64,000 nt of DNA, taken from Lachnospiraceae bacterium MD308 (lineage in GTDB: Bacteria; Bacillota; Clostridia; Lachnospirales; Lachnospiraceae). The DNA lies in NCBI GenBank assembly GCA_010206225.2, contig VIQU02000016.1, positions 25,076 through 89,075 of the forward strand, given 5' to 3'. Under the pieces are notes generated by a model, which saw only the letters and a list, made by a program, of their open reading frames with translations, searched no databases and was not told where the DNA came from. This document shows positions 35,769 to 44,751 of this stretch, piece by piece. Positions within the stretch are counted from its first letter, which is position 1; every line of letters starts with the position of its first letter. The position numbers were made by a program, and so were the translations under genes.

Positions 35769-36560
35769 ATGGGAGAAGTTATTGTAATTACATCAGGAAA
35801 AGGCGGTGTCGGAAAGACGACAACGACAGCAAATATCGGAGCCGGCCTATCGCAGCTCGGAAAAAAAGTCGTCGTCATTGATACAGATCTGGGACTCCGT
35901 AATCTCGACGTAGTCATGGGTCTTGAGAATCTGATCGTCTATAATCTAGTGGATGTGATCGAAGGGACATGCCGTCTGAAGCAGGCGTTGATCCGGGACA
36001 AGCGGTATGAGAACCTGTATCTTTTACCCTCTGCGCAGACAAAGGATAAAACAGCAGTTTCACCCGGACAGATGAGAAAGCTTACATCGGAACTTAAGGA
36101 AGAATTCGACTATGTGATTCTGGATTCACCTGCAGGAATTGAGCAGGGCTTCCAGAATGCCATCGCAGGAGCGGACCGGGCAATCGTCGTAACGACTCCC
36201 GAGGTGTCGGCGATCCGTGACGCAGACCGGATCATCGGGCTTTTGGAAAAAAACAAGCTTCGCGACAATTCCCTTATCATTAACCGCATCCGTGTAGACA
36301 TGGTCCGTAAGGGAGATATGATGTCTGTGGATGATGTTACGGAGATATTGTCTATCCCGCTCATTGGCGCAATTCCTGACGATGAGAGAGTTGTCATCGG
36401 AACCAACCAGGGAGAACCGGTTATCGGCATGGATTCAAAGGCCGGGAAATCCTATGAAAATATATGCCGCAGGATTACCGGAGAGGAAGTTCCTTTCATG
36501 GATATCACTGAAGGGGGCGGGCTGCTTTCTATTCTTTCGCATCTATTCAAGAAGGATTAA
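35769..36560 (+). CDS. minD: Septum-site determining ATPase MinD
   Basis: 263 residues. Deviant Walker A GKGGVGKTTTTANIG at about 10-24, switch DLGLRNLDVVMGLEN, and the C-terminal amphipathic membrane-binding helix LLSILSHLFKKD. It binds ATP and the membrane and positions the division septum with MinE, which follows. AGGAGGA lies upstream of the ATG. No minC is found between the PBP2 gene and minD, where it usually lies in Clostridia. Confidence 0.96.
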   Translation: MGEVIVITSGKGGVGKTTTTANIGAGLSQLGKKVVVIDTDLGLRNLDVVMGLENLIVYNLVDVIEGTCRLKQALIRDKRYENLYLLPSAQTKDKTAVSPGQMRKLTSELKEEFDYVILDSPAGIEQGFQNAIAGADRAIVVTTPEVSAIRDADRIIGLLEKNKLRDNSLIINRIRVDMVRKGDMMSVDDVTEILSIPLIGAIPDDERVVIGTNQGEPVIGMDSKAGKSYENICRRITGEEVPFMDITEGGGLLSILSHLFKKD

Positions 36561-36571
36561 GGAGGCAGGTT

Positions 36572-36784
36572 ATGCAGAGGAAATCATCTGTTAGTATCGC
36601 ACGGAACAGGATAAGGGCGCTGGTCACATCAGACCGCGTAAATTGTACGCCGGAATCTTATGAAAAAATATGCCGGGAGCTCTATGAGGTACTCTCAAAG
36701 TATATCGAATTTACGGAAGATGATTTTCATGTTCAGATATCAAGAACACATTTACTTATTGAATTTTCAGGAGAAGAAGATTGA
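36572..36784 (+). CDS. minE: Cell division topological specificity factor MinE
   Basis: 70 residues. The C-terminal beta strand-helix-strand (ARNRIRALVTSDRVNCTPES, then IEFTEDDFHVQISRTHLLIEF split) fits MinE, though the N-terminal anti-MinCD helix is short. Position 11 bases after minD with AAGGAGG upstream supports the call. MinE stimulates the MinD ATPase. Its TGA overlaps the TTG start of rodA. Confidence 0.88.
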   Translation: MQRKSSVSIARNRIRALVTSDRVNCTPESYEKICRELYEVLSKYIEFTEDDFHVQISRTHLLIEFSGEED

Positions 36785-37908
36785 AGTTACCTAGGTTTGC
36801 AAAAGTATATCACATAAAAAACTACAATTTTACATTGGCGGCACTGGTTCTTTCCTTGTCTGTACTAGGCATTTTTGTAGTGGGAAGCGCAAGGGAAATC
36901 TATCAGAGCAGACAGATCTTAGGCGTCGCGATCGGACTTTGTGTAATGTTTGTAATCTCATTGTTTGACTATGTATGGGTTCTGGAATTTTATTGGATGA
37001 TCTATCTCGCGGCGGTTGCAAGCCTTGCAAGTGTACTTGTGATCGGCCAGTCGGTAAATGGCGCAAAAAGATGGATCAATCTCGGCTTTACGACCTTCCA
37101 GCCATCGGAGCTTGCAAAGATATTATTGATCTTATTTTTTTCAAAGTTCATTATGAACCATATCGAAGACCTTAATGACAGAGTAACTCTGATTAAATAT
37201 GCTGTATTATCGGCAGTTCCGCTTGGACTGATCTTTGCAGAGCCGAATCTTTCCACAACGATTCTTACAGCTCTTGTTCTGTGTCTCATTATTTATGCCG
37301 GAGGCTTAAGCTATCGGATCATCGGCAAGATTTTTCTGGTCCTGATTCCGACTGTCATAATCTTTTTGACGATTGCTGTGATGCCGAATCAGCCTTTTCT
37401 TCAGGAATACCAGCAGCGGCGTATCCTTGCATTTATCAATCGTGAAGAGGAGCAGGCCAGCGATGAGGTTTACCAGCAGAATAATTCGGTCATGGCGATT
37501 GGTTCTGGTAAGCTTACCGGCAAAGGGCTTAACAATAACACGACAACATCCGTTAAAAACGGTAATTTTATTCCCGAGCCTCAGACAGATTTTATATTTG
37601 CAATTGTGGGGGAGGAATTAGGTTTCATTGGAGGATGTATAGTTATTGCTTTATTATTATTAATTGTGGTACAATGTATATTAATAGGCATACGGGCACA
37701 GGACCTTGCAGGGAGGATTCTCTGCTGCGGGGTAGGGGGACTCATAGGAGTCCAAAGTTTCGTCAATATTTCAGTAGCAACCGGTTTAATACCCAACACA
37801 GGTGTTCCTCTTCCTTTCGTCAGTTATGGTCTTACGTCCCTTGTAAGCCTGTATATGGGTATCGGTTTTGTGCTGAATGTTGGATTACAGCCGAAGAAGT
37901 ATCAGTAA
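36781..37908 (+). CDS. rodA: RodA/FtsW-family peptidoglycan glycosyltransferase
   Basis: 375 residues, about ten membrane segments, SEDS family. Key signatures are GAKRWINLGFTTFQPSELAK near 96-115, the catalytic-Asp region FAEPNLST and FIPEPQTDFIFAIVGEELGF, and the final PFVSYGLTSLVSLYMGIG. It polymerises lipid II during elongation in complex with the class B PBP encoded upstream. TTG start with CAGGAG seven bases before; it overlaps minE by four bases. Confidence 0.94.
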   Translation: MKLPRFAKVYHIKNYNFTLAALVLSLSVLGIFVVGSAREIYQSRQILGVAIGLCVMFVISLFDYVWVLEFYWMIYLAAVASLASVLVIGQSVNGAKRWINLGFTTFQPSELAKILLILFFSKFIMNHIEDLNDRVTLIKYAVLSAVPLGLIFAEPNLSTTILTALVLCLIIYAGGLSYRIIGKIFLVLIPTVIIFLTIAVMPNQPFLQEYQQRRILAFINREEEQASDEVYQQNNSVMAIGSGKLTGKGLNNNTTTSVKNGNFIPEPQTDFIFAIVGEELGFIGGCIVIALLLLIVVQCILIGIRAQDLAGRILCCGVGGLIGVQSFVNISVATGLIPNTGVPLPFVSYGLTSLVSLYMGIGFVLNVGLQPKKYQ

Positions 37909-37922
37909 GGAGCGTGAATAGA

Positions 37923-38318
37923 ATGAATATTGGATTGATTGCACATGATTCAAAAAAAACTCTGATGCAGAATTTCTGTATTGCATACAGGGGAATATTG
38001 AGCAAACATAATTTATACGCAACAGGTACGACAGGAAGGTTAATTGAAGAAGTTACAAATTTGAATATCCACAAATATCTGGCAGGACCTCTTGGGGGAA
38101 AACAGCAGCTCGGGGCGCAGATCGCCCAGAATGACATTGATGCGTTGATTTTTTTGCGCGAGCCTTCAAACCCGAAGCCGCATGAGCCGGATGTGAATGA
38201 TGTGATTCGTCTGTGCGACACATACAACATCCCGATGGCTTCGAATCTTGCCACAGCGGAACTAATAATACTGGCGATTGACAGAGGAGATTTGGATTGG
38301 CGTGAAATGTACCGGTAG
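37923..38318 (+). CDS. mgsA: Methylglyoxal synthase
   Basis: 131 residues. N-terminal IGLIAHDSKK, phosphate-binding TGTTGRLIEE and the catalytic loop GPLGGKQQLGAQIAQNDIDA, then FLREP with the family's downstream PHEPDVNDVIRLCD. It turns dihydroxyacetone phosphate into methylglyoxal, bypassing lower glycolysis under phosphate limitation. The ATG at 37923 has AAGGAG upstream, just after the rodA stop; a longer overlapping frame starting inside rodA is not real. Position after rodA is conserved in Clostridia. Confidence 0.96.
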   Translation: MNIGLIAHDSKKTLMQNFCIAYRGILSKHNLYATGTTGRLIEEVTNLNIHKYLAGPLGGKQQLGAQIAQNDIDALIFLREPSNPKPHEPDVNDVIRLCDTYNIPMASNLATAELIILAIDRGDLDWREMYR

Positions 38319-39342
38319 ATCAGCAAGATATAAAAGAGCCCGTCGGAGAAGAAACCGCATTGTCTGCATGATGACAATCTTTCTTATGCTGCTATGTTTT
38401 ACGGCGGCGGGGCTCTGCTATATACAACTTAATAATAAAAAAGAAGAACATTTAGCTGCTGAATATGAATCCTCGCACTATAATAAAGCGCTTTACAGAG
38501 GAAGTTTGTATTCAGCGGATTTGTGTGTCGCTGCCGAGGATGTATCTATGGAGAATGCTCCTTCCACAGACACATTAAAAGCCGCGGCACTGTTTGATGT
38601 GGATGGACGGAATACTGATTTTGCATACAAGATTCACGAAAAGATGTATCCTGCCAGCCTGACAAAACTGATGACGGCGCTTGTAGCTTTTGACAGCGGC
38701 GCGGACCTGTCAGAAACAGTAGTCGTGTCTTCCAATGCTGATTCCGGCAGATTCGCTCTGGATGAACAAACCTGCGGAATCAAAGAAGGAGACCAGCTTT
38801 CACTGGAAAGTCTGCTCTACGGACTGCTTGTCTATTCCGGCAATGATAATGCAGTGGCAATTGCTGAGCATGTAGGTGGGAGTGTAGATAAATTCGCAGA
38901 GATGATGAACGCGAAGGCGCAGGAAATCATGGCGACGGATTCTCATTTTGTAAATCCGAACGGGCTTCATAACGAGAATCACTATACGACAGCATACGAC
39001 ATCTATCTGATCTTTAATGAATGTATTAAAAACGATAAGTTTATGGAGATCATTCAGGCGGATTCGTATGAAGCGGATGTAAAAAGAGCGGATGGCAGTA
39101 ACATTATTATAAAATGGGAGCCTACCAGTTACTACGCTTTGGGTGAGGCAGAACTGCCCAAAAGCGGCAAGATCATCGGCGGCAAGACAGGTACAACTTT
39201 AAAAGCCGGAAACTGTCTCGTTCTTTTAGACGAATCAGACAGCGGAAAGCCTTTCATATCCATCGTTATGGGTGCCGAGACAAAGGAGATTCTGTATCAG
39301 GATATGACGGCATTGATTGAAGGAATTCCTGACGGTGAATAA
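38302..39342 (+). CDS. D-alanyl-D-alanine carboxypeptidase (DacA/PBP5 family)
   Basis: 346 residues, serine-type low-molecular-weight penicillin-binding protein. Motifs: Ser119-L-T-Lys122, Ser179-G-Asn181 and Lys295-T-G. An N-terminal basic run and a membrane segment at about 24-44 tether it or direct secretion. It trims terminal D-Ala from peptidoglycan stem peptides. The start is uncertain; I prefer GTG at 38302, 12 bases after GAGGAG, over TTG at 38278; both overlap the end of mgsA. The C-terminal anchor domain of PBP5 is absent, as in shorter Clostridial forms. Confidence 0.9.
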   Translation: MKCTGRSARYKRARRRRNRIVCMMTIFLMLLCFTAAGLCYIQLNNKKEEHLAAEYESSHYNKALYRGSLYSADLCVAAEDVSMENAPSTDTLKAAALFDVDGRNTDFAYKIHEKMYPASLTKLMTALVAFDSGADLSETVVVSSNADSGRFALDEQTCGIKEGDQLSLESLLYGLLVYSGNDNAVAIAEHVGGSVDKFAEMMNAKAQEIMATDSHFVNPNGLHNENHYTTAYDIYLIFNECIKNDKFMEIIQADSYEADVKRADGSNIIIKWEPTSYYALGEAELPKSGKIIGGKTGTTLKAGNCLVLLDESDSGKPFISIVMGAETKEILYQDMTALIEGIPDGE

Positions 39343-39380
39343 AAAGGGGGCATCCTTCATTTTCAGGATTCCCCCCTTAT
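39343..39380. terminator. Bidirectional terminator between carboxypeptidase and DUF378 genes
   Basis: AAAGGGGGCATCCT pairs with AGGATTCCCCCCTT around the loop TCATTTTC, flanked by A-run and T-rich sequence; it separates convergent genes. Confidence 0.8.
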
Positions 39381-39388
39381 TTGTACTG

Positions 39389-39601
39389 TTAAGACTCCAT
39401 TCCCGATGTACTGCTGATTCTTCCGTAGAGACTAATAAGGTATAAACCGCACAGCCCTACGATTGCATAGACAATACGGGAGAACCATGACAGGTTCCCG
39501 AATAAAAAAGCAACTACATCAAAGCGAAAGATTCCGACTAATAACCAGTTAACCGCACCGACAATTACAAGTGTCAGGGCCGTATTATCAAACCATTTCA
39601 T
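39389..39601 (-). CDS. DUF378 membrane protein
   Basis: 70 residues from the ATG at 39601, which has AAAGGAGG upstream. Two membrane segments; the pattern LTLVIVGAVNWLLVGIFRFD and IVYAIVGLCGLYLISLY is that of DUF378 (YuzA). Function unknown. It is divergent from the radical SAM gene; the 77 bases between them carry both ribosome sites. Confidence 0.9.
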   Translation of the reverse strand: MKWFDNTALTLVIVGAVNWLLVGIFRFDVVAFLFGNLSWFSRIVYAIVGLCGLYLISLYGRISSTSGMES

Positions 39602-39678
39602 TATTATACGCCTCCTTTTTTCATGCTGCATTTAGTATGCCGCAAGGCGGAAGAAATTATACATTAAAAGGAAAATTT

Positions 39679-40638
39679 ATGAAAAACGGCAGCAAATTAT
39701 ATTATGCATATTCTGACTATTTAAAAAAGAAATATGGCGAAAAAGTGTATAAGCTTCCGATCAATCTTCCAGTAAGCTGTCCAAACCGCACAGACGGAAA
39801 AAAAGGCTGCAGCTTCTGCGCAGGATGCGGAACTGGATTCGAGGCGATGTCTTCCCGCATTTCTGTGAAGGAACAGCTTGAACAGACAAAGCACTACATC
39901 GCAGTCAGATACCATGCGCACAAATTTATCGCATATTTCCAAAATTATACGAATACATTTCTTCCTCTCTCAGAATTTGAACGTTATGTGAAAGAAGCCT
40001 TGGAAGTTCCGGATATTGCCGCAGTCAGCATCTCTACAAGACCGGATTGTATCCGAAGCGACTATCTTGATGTTTTGAAAAACATTTCAAAATCATATAA
40101 AACGGACATCTCGGTAGAACTTGGGCTTCAGACTGTCAATTATCATACGCTGAGCGCAATGGACCGGGGACACGGACTTGCAGAATTTATCGATGCAGTG
40201 CTTCTGATCCGCGAGTACGGGTTTGAGACTTGTACCCATGTGATTTTGAATCTTCCCGGGGACGAGCTGTCGGACTCTGTAGAGACAGCGCGTGTCATAT
40301 CTGCGCTTAAGATTGATACAGTGAAAGTCCATTCTCTGTATATCGCGAAAAATACAAGGCTATGCAAGGAGTTTACAGATGGTGCGATATCCGTATGTCT
40401 GAAAGAAGAATATATAAAGAGAGTGATCGCGTTTCTGGAAAATCTGTCTCCGGACATAGCGGTTGAACGGCTTTTTTCACGTGTACCTGAAAAGGATGCC
40501 GTTTTTTCAAACTGGGGACAAAGCTGGTGGGCATTAAGAGATGAGCTTACGGCACAGATGCTGTCGCAAGGAAGTTATCAGGGAAGATGTTTTCATTATC
40601 TTAACGGAGCGGCATTAGATAAGATACAGGGGGCATGA
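39679..40638 (+). CDS. Radical SAM protein of the YhcC/TIGR01212 type
   Basis: 319 residues from the ATG at 39679 (AAAAGGAAAATTT upstream). The iron-sulphur cluster motif is the unusual CX9CX2C: Cys34, Cys44 and Cys47 (CPNRTDGKKGCSFC), characteristic of the TIGR01212 family. The radical SAM barrel follows with VSISTRPDCI and VELGLQTVNY. The reaction is unknown. It is the first gene of the run leading to ylmE-sepF and overlaps the next gene as ATGA. Confidence 0.9.
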   Translation: MKNGSKLYYAYSDYLKKKYGEKVYKLPINLPVSCPNRTDGKKGCSFCAGCGTGFEAMSSRISVKEQLEQTKHYIAVRYHAHKFIAYFQNYTNTFLPLSEFERYVKEALEVPDIAAVSISTRPDCIRSDYLDVLKNISKSYKTDISVELGLQTVNYHTLSAMDRGHGLAEFIDAVLLIREYGFETCTHVILNLPGDELSDSVETARVISALKIDTVKVHSLYIAKNTRLCKEFTDGAISVCLKEEYIKRVIAFLENLSPDIAVERLFSRVPEKDAVFSNWGQSWWALRDELTAQMLSQGSYQGRCFHYLNGAALDKIQGA

Positions 40639-42017
40639 TTTTGGCAGATCATAATTTGACGAATATACAGACATACCGCAGAAGACCTCATTTCAATATT
40701 GGTATTGTCATTTTTGGTATTATATTAATCTATCTGATCATTACGGTCTTTACATACTTTACAAGTAAGCATGTATCCGTATATGAAGTCCGGGAAGGCG
40801 CAATCCTGAGGGATACGGCATATACGGGACTGATCATCAGGAATGAACAGATTATAGCTTCTGAAGCGGACGGTTATGTGAATTATTTCAGTCCGGAAGG
40901 GAGTAAGGTAGGAGCAAGGACGGATGTCTATACTCTGTCCAATGAGAAATTGAATTTCCGTGAGACAGGTTCTGACGGACAGGCTGTATTATCTGCAGAC
41001 GAACAGGCGGCCCTGCTTTTAAAAATCCAGTCTTTCAGTGAAAATTCTGATGACGCACAGTTTCGCGATGTCTATACTTTAAAAGATAATATTAACAATG
41101 TACTGGAAAGTAAATCCAGCCAGAGCAGACAGGCACAGCTGAAAGAAATGCTTGCGCAAAACCAGACGCGTCTGAATGTATATAAGGCAGCTTCCGACGG
41201 GATTATTCTGTATTCTCTCGATGGTTTTGAGAATGTGACTGCCGAAGAAGTCACGGAAGCTATGCTCTCAAAGGAAAATTACAAGGTAGAGACAATGGCG
41301 AACAATGCTTCTGTTAAGACAGGAGCTCCGCTTTATAAACTCATCACCAGCGATACATGGACACTTGTCATTTCGCTGAGTGAGGACGCGGCAAAGGAGA
41401 TGGAGAAGATGAATCGGGTAAAGGTGAAGTTCTCCAAAGATAATCAAACCGAGCGGGCAGATTTTGAAATCCGCCGCGCTTCCGGCTCGACGCTTGGGTT
41501 CCTGACTTTCCATTCCTCTATGATCCGTTACATGAAAGAGCGTTATCTGGATATTGAGCTGATTCTGGAAGATGAGTCAGGACTTAAGATACCAAAATCC
41601 TCTGTGATAAATAAAAAATTTTATACTGTTCCCAGAGATTATCTTACACAGGGCGGTAACAGTAAAGATACCGGTGTTCTCGTGGATAACGGCAAGGATA
41701 CGGCAGAATTCAAGAAGGTTGACGTATATTATTGGGATCAGGAAAACGATACGATGTATCTTGATCCGCAGGTTTTCGATGAAAATACAGCGCTTGTCCG
41801 ACCGGAATCCACAGAGACCTATCCATTGAAAGCTACAAAAGTGCTGAAAGGTGTTTATAATATCAATAAAGGGTACGCTGTCTTCAAACAGATCGAGATT
41901 CTCTGTGAAAGCGACGAATACTATATCGTAAAAGCAGGGAATGATTATAGTCTTACGAACTATGACCACATTGCTCTTGACGGCGGAACCGTAATAGAAA
42001 ACAGCGTTGTATTTTAA
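40635..42017 (+). CDS. HlyD-like membrane-anchored barrel-sandwich protein
   Basis: 460 residues: one membrane segment at about 15-37, a barrel-sandwich (lipoyl-like) strand set (VREGAILRDTAYTGLIIRNE, then ADGYVNYFSPEGSKV), a helical hairpin at about 115-185, and a beta-rich C-terminus. It is routinely annotated as an HlyD-type adaptor, but no transporter gene is adjacent. Instead its place ahead of ylmE-sepF-ylmH is conserved in Lachnospiraceae, so a role at the division site or envelope is plausible. The start overlaps the previous stop. Confidence 0.72.
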   Translation: MILADHNLTNIQTYRRRPHFNIGIVIFGIILIYLIITVFTYFTSKHVSVYEVREGAILRDTAYTGLIIRNEQIIASEADGYVNYFSPEGSKVGARTDVYTLSNEKLNFRETGSDGQAVLSADEQAALLLKIQSFSENSDDAQFRDVYTLKDNINNVLESKSSQSRQAQLKEMLAQNQTRLNVYKAASDGIILYSLDGFENVTAEEVTEAMLSKENYKVETMANNASVKTGAPLYKLITSDTWTLVISLSEDAAKEMEKMNRVKVKFSKDNQTERADFEIRRASGSTLGFLTFHSSMIRYMKERYLDIELILEDESGLKIPKSSVINKKFYTVPRDYLTQGGNSKDTGVLVDNGKDTAEFKKVDVYYWDQENDTMYLDPQVFDENTALVRPESTETYPLKATKVLKGVYNINKGYAVFKQIEILCESDEYYIVKAGNDYSLTNYDHIALDGGTVIENSVVF

Positions 42018-42029
42018 GGAGTCTTAATT

Positions 42030-42725
42030 ATGTTAAAGGAAAATTTGCAAAAAGTTGAATCAAAAATTTCTGCTTCCTGCGACCGTTCAGGCCGTCGGAG
42101 AGAAGATGTCACATTAATCGCGGTGAGTAAGACAAAACCGGTAGAAACACTGAAGGAAGCTTATGATATGGGCATTCGAGTCTTTGGCGAGAATAAAGTG
42201 CAGGAGTTGATCGACAAATATGAGGCGCTGCCAAAAGACATTCACTGGCATATGATCGGACATCTCCAGCGCAATAAAGTTAAATATATCATCGACAAGG
42301 TGGACCTGATTCATTCTGTGGATTCAGTAAGGCTTGCCGAAACGATTGATAAGGAAGCAAAAAAGCATAATCTTACAGCCAACATTTTGATTGAAGTCAA
42401 TGTTGCAAAAGAAGACACCAAATTCGGAGTTCTTCCCGAACAATTAGATATCCTGATAGATGAAATTTCTCATTTTTCCAATATACGTGTGCTCGGTCTT
42501 ATGACAATCGCTCCATTTGTGGAAAATGCTGAAGAAAATCGCGCCATTTTTTCCCGTTTACACAAATTGTCTGTTGACATTGCCAGCAAAAACATTGATA
42601 ATGTTAATGTGGGTTTGCTTTCTATGGGTATGACCAACGATTATGAGGTTGCCATAGAAGAGGGGGCGACGATGATCCGTGTCGGAACCGGGATATTCGG
42701 TGAGCGTGATTATTCGCATGTATAA
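42030..42725 (+). CDS. ylmE: PLP homeostasis protein YlmE (YggS family)
   Basis: 231 residues of the YggS/PROSC fold-type III PLP-binding family. The PLP lysine lies in LIAVSKTKPVE (near residue 36), and GENKVQEL, WHMIGHLQRNK and the final GMTNDYEVAIEEGATMIRVG bind PLP. It has no known enzyme activity; it buffers free PLP and affects amino acid balance. AAGGAG precedes the ATG. It lies just before sepF, as in most Gram-positives. Confidence 0.95.
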   Translation: MLKENLQKVESKISASCDRSGRRREDVTLIAVSKTKPVETLKEAYDMGIRVFGENKVQELIDKYEALPKDIHWHMIGHLQRNKVKYIIDKVDLIHSVDSVRLAETIDKEAKKHNLTANILIEVNVAKEDTKFGVLPEQLDILIDEISHFSNIRVLGLMTIAPFVENAEENRAIFSRLHKLSVDIASKNIDNVNVGLLSMGMTNDYEVAIEEGATMIRVGTGIFGERDYSHV

Positions 42726-42750
42726 ACATAAGATAGGAGATTTTTGAATA

Positions 42751-43290
42751 ATGGGAGTATTAGATAAATTCTTAGACATCATGAAATTGAGTGATGATGA
42801 AGATGATTATGATGATTTCTATGATGATGAAGATGATTACGAATATGAAGAAAAGCCCAAAAAAGGTTTCTTTAACAGGAATAAATCATACGAGGAAGAG
42901 GAAGAGGATACTTATGATGTTGCTCCGCGTTCAAAAGGCAGTTCCCGTACCAGCAGCAAGGTGACTCCGATGCGCCAGCCTGCAAGAAGGAGCAATGTCA
43001 GTATGGAAGTCTGTGTCGTAAAACCAACTTCTGTGGAAGACTCGAGAGAGATTACGGAGACGCTTCTTAGCGGGCGTACCGTTATCTTAAACCTTGAAGG
43101 ACTGGATCTTGAGATTGCTCAGAGAATCATTGATTTTACTTCAGGTGCAACCTATGCCATTGACGGTAATCTGCAGAAGATTTCCAATTATATCTTCTTA
43201 GTGACGCCGACGAATGTGGATATATCCGGAGATCTGCAGGATCTTCTGAATACGTCCTTTGATGCTTCCTCTATGCGTTCAAGATTTTAA
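42751..43290 (+). CDS. sepF: Cell division protein SepF
   Basis: 179 residues: an N-terminal amphipathic membrane helix (MGVLDKFLDIMKL), an acidic linker rich in Asp/Glu/Tyr at about 15-55, and the SepF ring-forming domain from about 83, with VVKPTSVEDSREITETLLSG and VILNLEGLDLEIAQRIIDF. SepF anchors FtsZ filaments to the membrane and aligns the septum. A ribosome site AGGAGA is present. Neighbours ylmE and ylmH confirm the call. Confidence 0.96.
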   Translation: MGVLDKFLDIMKLSDDEDDYDDFYDDEDDYEYEEKPKKGFFNRNKSYEEEEEDTYDVAPRSKGSSRTSSKVTPMRQPARRSNVSMEVCVVKPTSVEDSREITETLLSGRTVILNLEGLDLEIAQRIIDFTSGATYAIDGNLQKISNYIFLVTPTNVDISGDLQDLLNTSFDASSMRSRF

Positions 43291-43305
43291 AGGTTTTTGA
43301 AAGCT

Positions 43306-44109
43306 ATGAATAAAGAAGAACTTATGCTGCGAAAGCATCTGATTGATCTGTCGAACCGGGCATTTCATAGAAATATTGCAATTTTTTCAGATTTTTTAAA
43401 TCTGAATGAACTTCATATACTTCATACGACACCGAAAGAGATTCTCCGAACAAGGTATACATCTTTCGGCGGTTATGGTTTATCCGAGCGTCAGATGATA
43501 GCATTTCTACCTGATGCTCTTTATTATACTTTATCTGACGAAAGCCGTCTGTCAAAAAAAGGTGTGCTGCCTTTTGGATATGAATATCCGATGCAGGCAG
43601 TTGTAGTCCGTCCTTTGAATCCTAAATTCGCGGAGGAGCTGTCGCATCGGGATTACCTCGGTGCCCTAATGAATCTTGGGGTAGAACGCTCCAAATTCGG
43701 AGATATTATAGTTACGGATGCAAAAGCAATCATATTTTTATGTGAAGAGATTGCAGACTATGTTCTAAACAACCTGACCCGCATCCGACATACTTCGGTA
43801 CAGTGCAAAAGAGAAGAGATTCAGGATATCTCCTATGCGCCTTCCTTTACCGAACTGAAAGGCACCGTTCCTTCCGTACGGCTTGACACAGTAATGTCTG
43901 TAGCCTTCCCTATGTCAAGGAGTAAGCTTACCGCATATATTACGGCCGGCAAAGTATTTGTGAATGGAAAGCTGATCACAAACAATGGATACCGCTTAGA
44001 AGAAGGAAATCTTATCTCTGTGAGAGGAATGGGGCGGATTTCTTATGAGGGGATTTTAGCTGAGACGAAGAAAGGACGCTATTATATTTCTGTCAGAAAA
44101 TACATATAA
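43306..44109 (+). CDS. ylmH: YlmH-type S4-domain RNA-binding protein
   Basis: 267 residues. The N-terminal part (LRKHLIDLSNRAFHRNIAIF) and central GYEYPMQAVVVRPLNPKFAE are typical of YlmH; the C-terminal S4 RNA-binding domain begins near residue 180 (RLDTVMSVAFPMSRSKLTAYI, then GKVFVNGKL). YlmH binds ribosomal RNA and has been linked to rescue of stalled large subunits. The ATG at 43306 is preferred to the TTG at 43297; the ribosome site is poor (TAAAGG). Confidence 0.93.
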   Translation: MNKEELMLRKHLIDLSNRAFHRNIAIFSDFLNLNELHILHTTPKEILRTRYTSFGGYGLSERQMIAFLPDALYYTLSDESRLSKKGVLPFGYEYPMQAVVVRPLNPKFAEELSHRDYLGALMNLGVERSKFGDIIVTDAKAIIFLCEEIADYVLNNLTRIRHTSVQCKREEIQDISYAPSFTELKGTVPSVRLDTVMSVAFPMSRSKLTAYITAGKVFVNGKLITNNGYRLEEGNLISVRGMGRISYEGILAETKKGRYYISVRKYI

Positions 44110-44174
44110 AGTATGATATTTAGGAGAAAAGATGGTGTTTCTCCATTTCTAAAAATATAGTGAGGATTATAATT

Positions 44175-44699
44175 ATGAAATCTGCAGGGACACAAAATCG
44201 AACGGGACATTATATATCTGCTATATTACTGGTTATACTTGGCGTTGCGCTTGATCAATATACAAAGCAGCTGGCAATTACACACCTCAAGGGACAAAAG
44301 CCCTTTGTTATTCTGAACAATATATTTGAATTGCAATATCTGGAAAACAGAGGAGCGGCATTCGGACTGCTTCAAAATCAGCAGTTCTTTTTTTTCATCA
44401 GCGTTGTGATCATCAGCATTGTAATAATCTGGTTTTATACAAGAGTTCCCATAAACCGGAGATTTTTACCGCTTCGTCTTTGTGCCGTTTTCATTATGGC
44501 CGGCGCTTTCGGAAATTGTATTGACCGTGTAACGCAAAGATTTGTTGTTGATTTTTTTTATTTCAGTCTGATTGATTTTCCTATATTCAATGTTGCTGAC
44601 ATCTATGTAACTGTTGCAACATTCTTTCTGGCATTGCTCATACTTTTTTATTACAAAGAAGAGGAGCTGGCATTGATATATCGCAGCAGAACAGAGTGA
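44175..44699 (+). CDS. lspA: Lipoprotein signal peptidase
   Basis: 174 residues, four membrane segments. The two catalytic aspartates are in NCIDRV and FNVADIYV; LENRGAAFGLLQ is the conserved segment between. It cleaves the signal peptides of lipidated prolipoproteins in the membrane. The ATG at 44175 has GTGAGGA eight bases upstream and is preferred to the GTG at 44160, which would use that sequence as coding. Confidence 0.96.
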   Translation: MKSAGTQNRTGHYISAILLVILGVALDQYTKQLAITHLKGQKPFVILNNIFELQYLENRGAAFGLLQNQQFFFFISVVIISIVIIWFYTRVPINRRFLPLRLCAVFIMAGAFGNCIDRVTQRFVVDFFYFSLIDFPIFNVADIYVTVATFFLALLILFYYKEEELALIYRSRTE

Positions 44700-44751
44700 C
44701 ACATGCATCAAAATCGATATCGTCAAAACAAAAAGGCAAGGTTATAGCAGT

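Noticed and set aside
37635..38318. Long forward frame of 227 codons overlapping rodA
   Set aside because: Only its last 131 codons are real (mgsA from 37923, which has a ribosome site); the rest is out-of-frame rodA.
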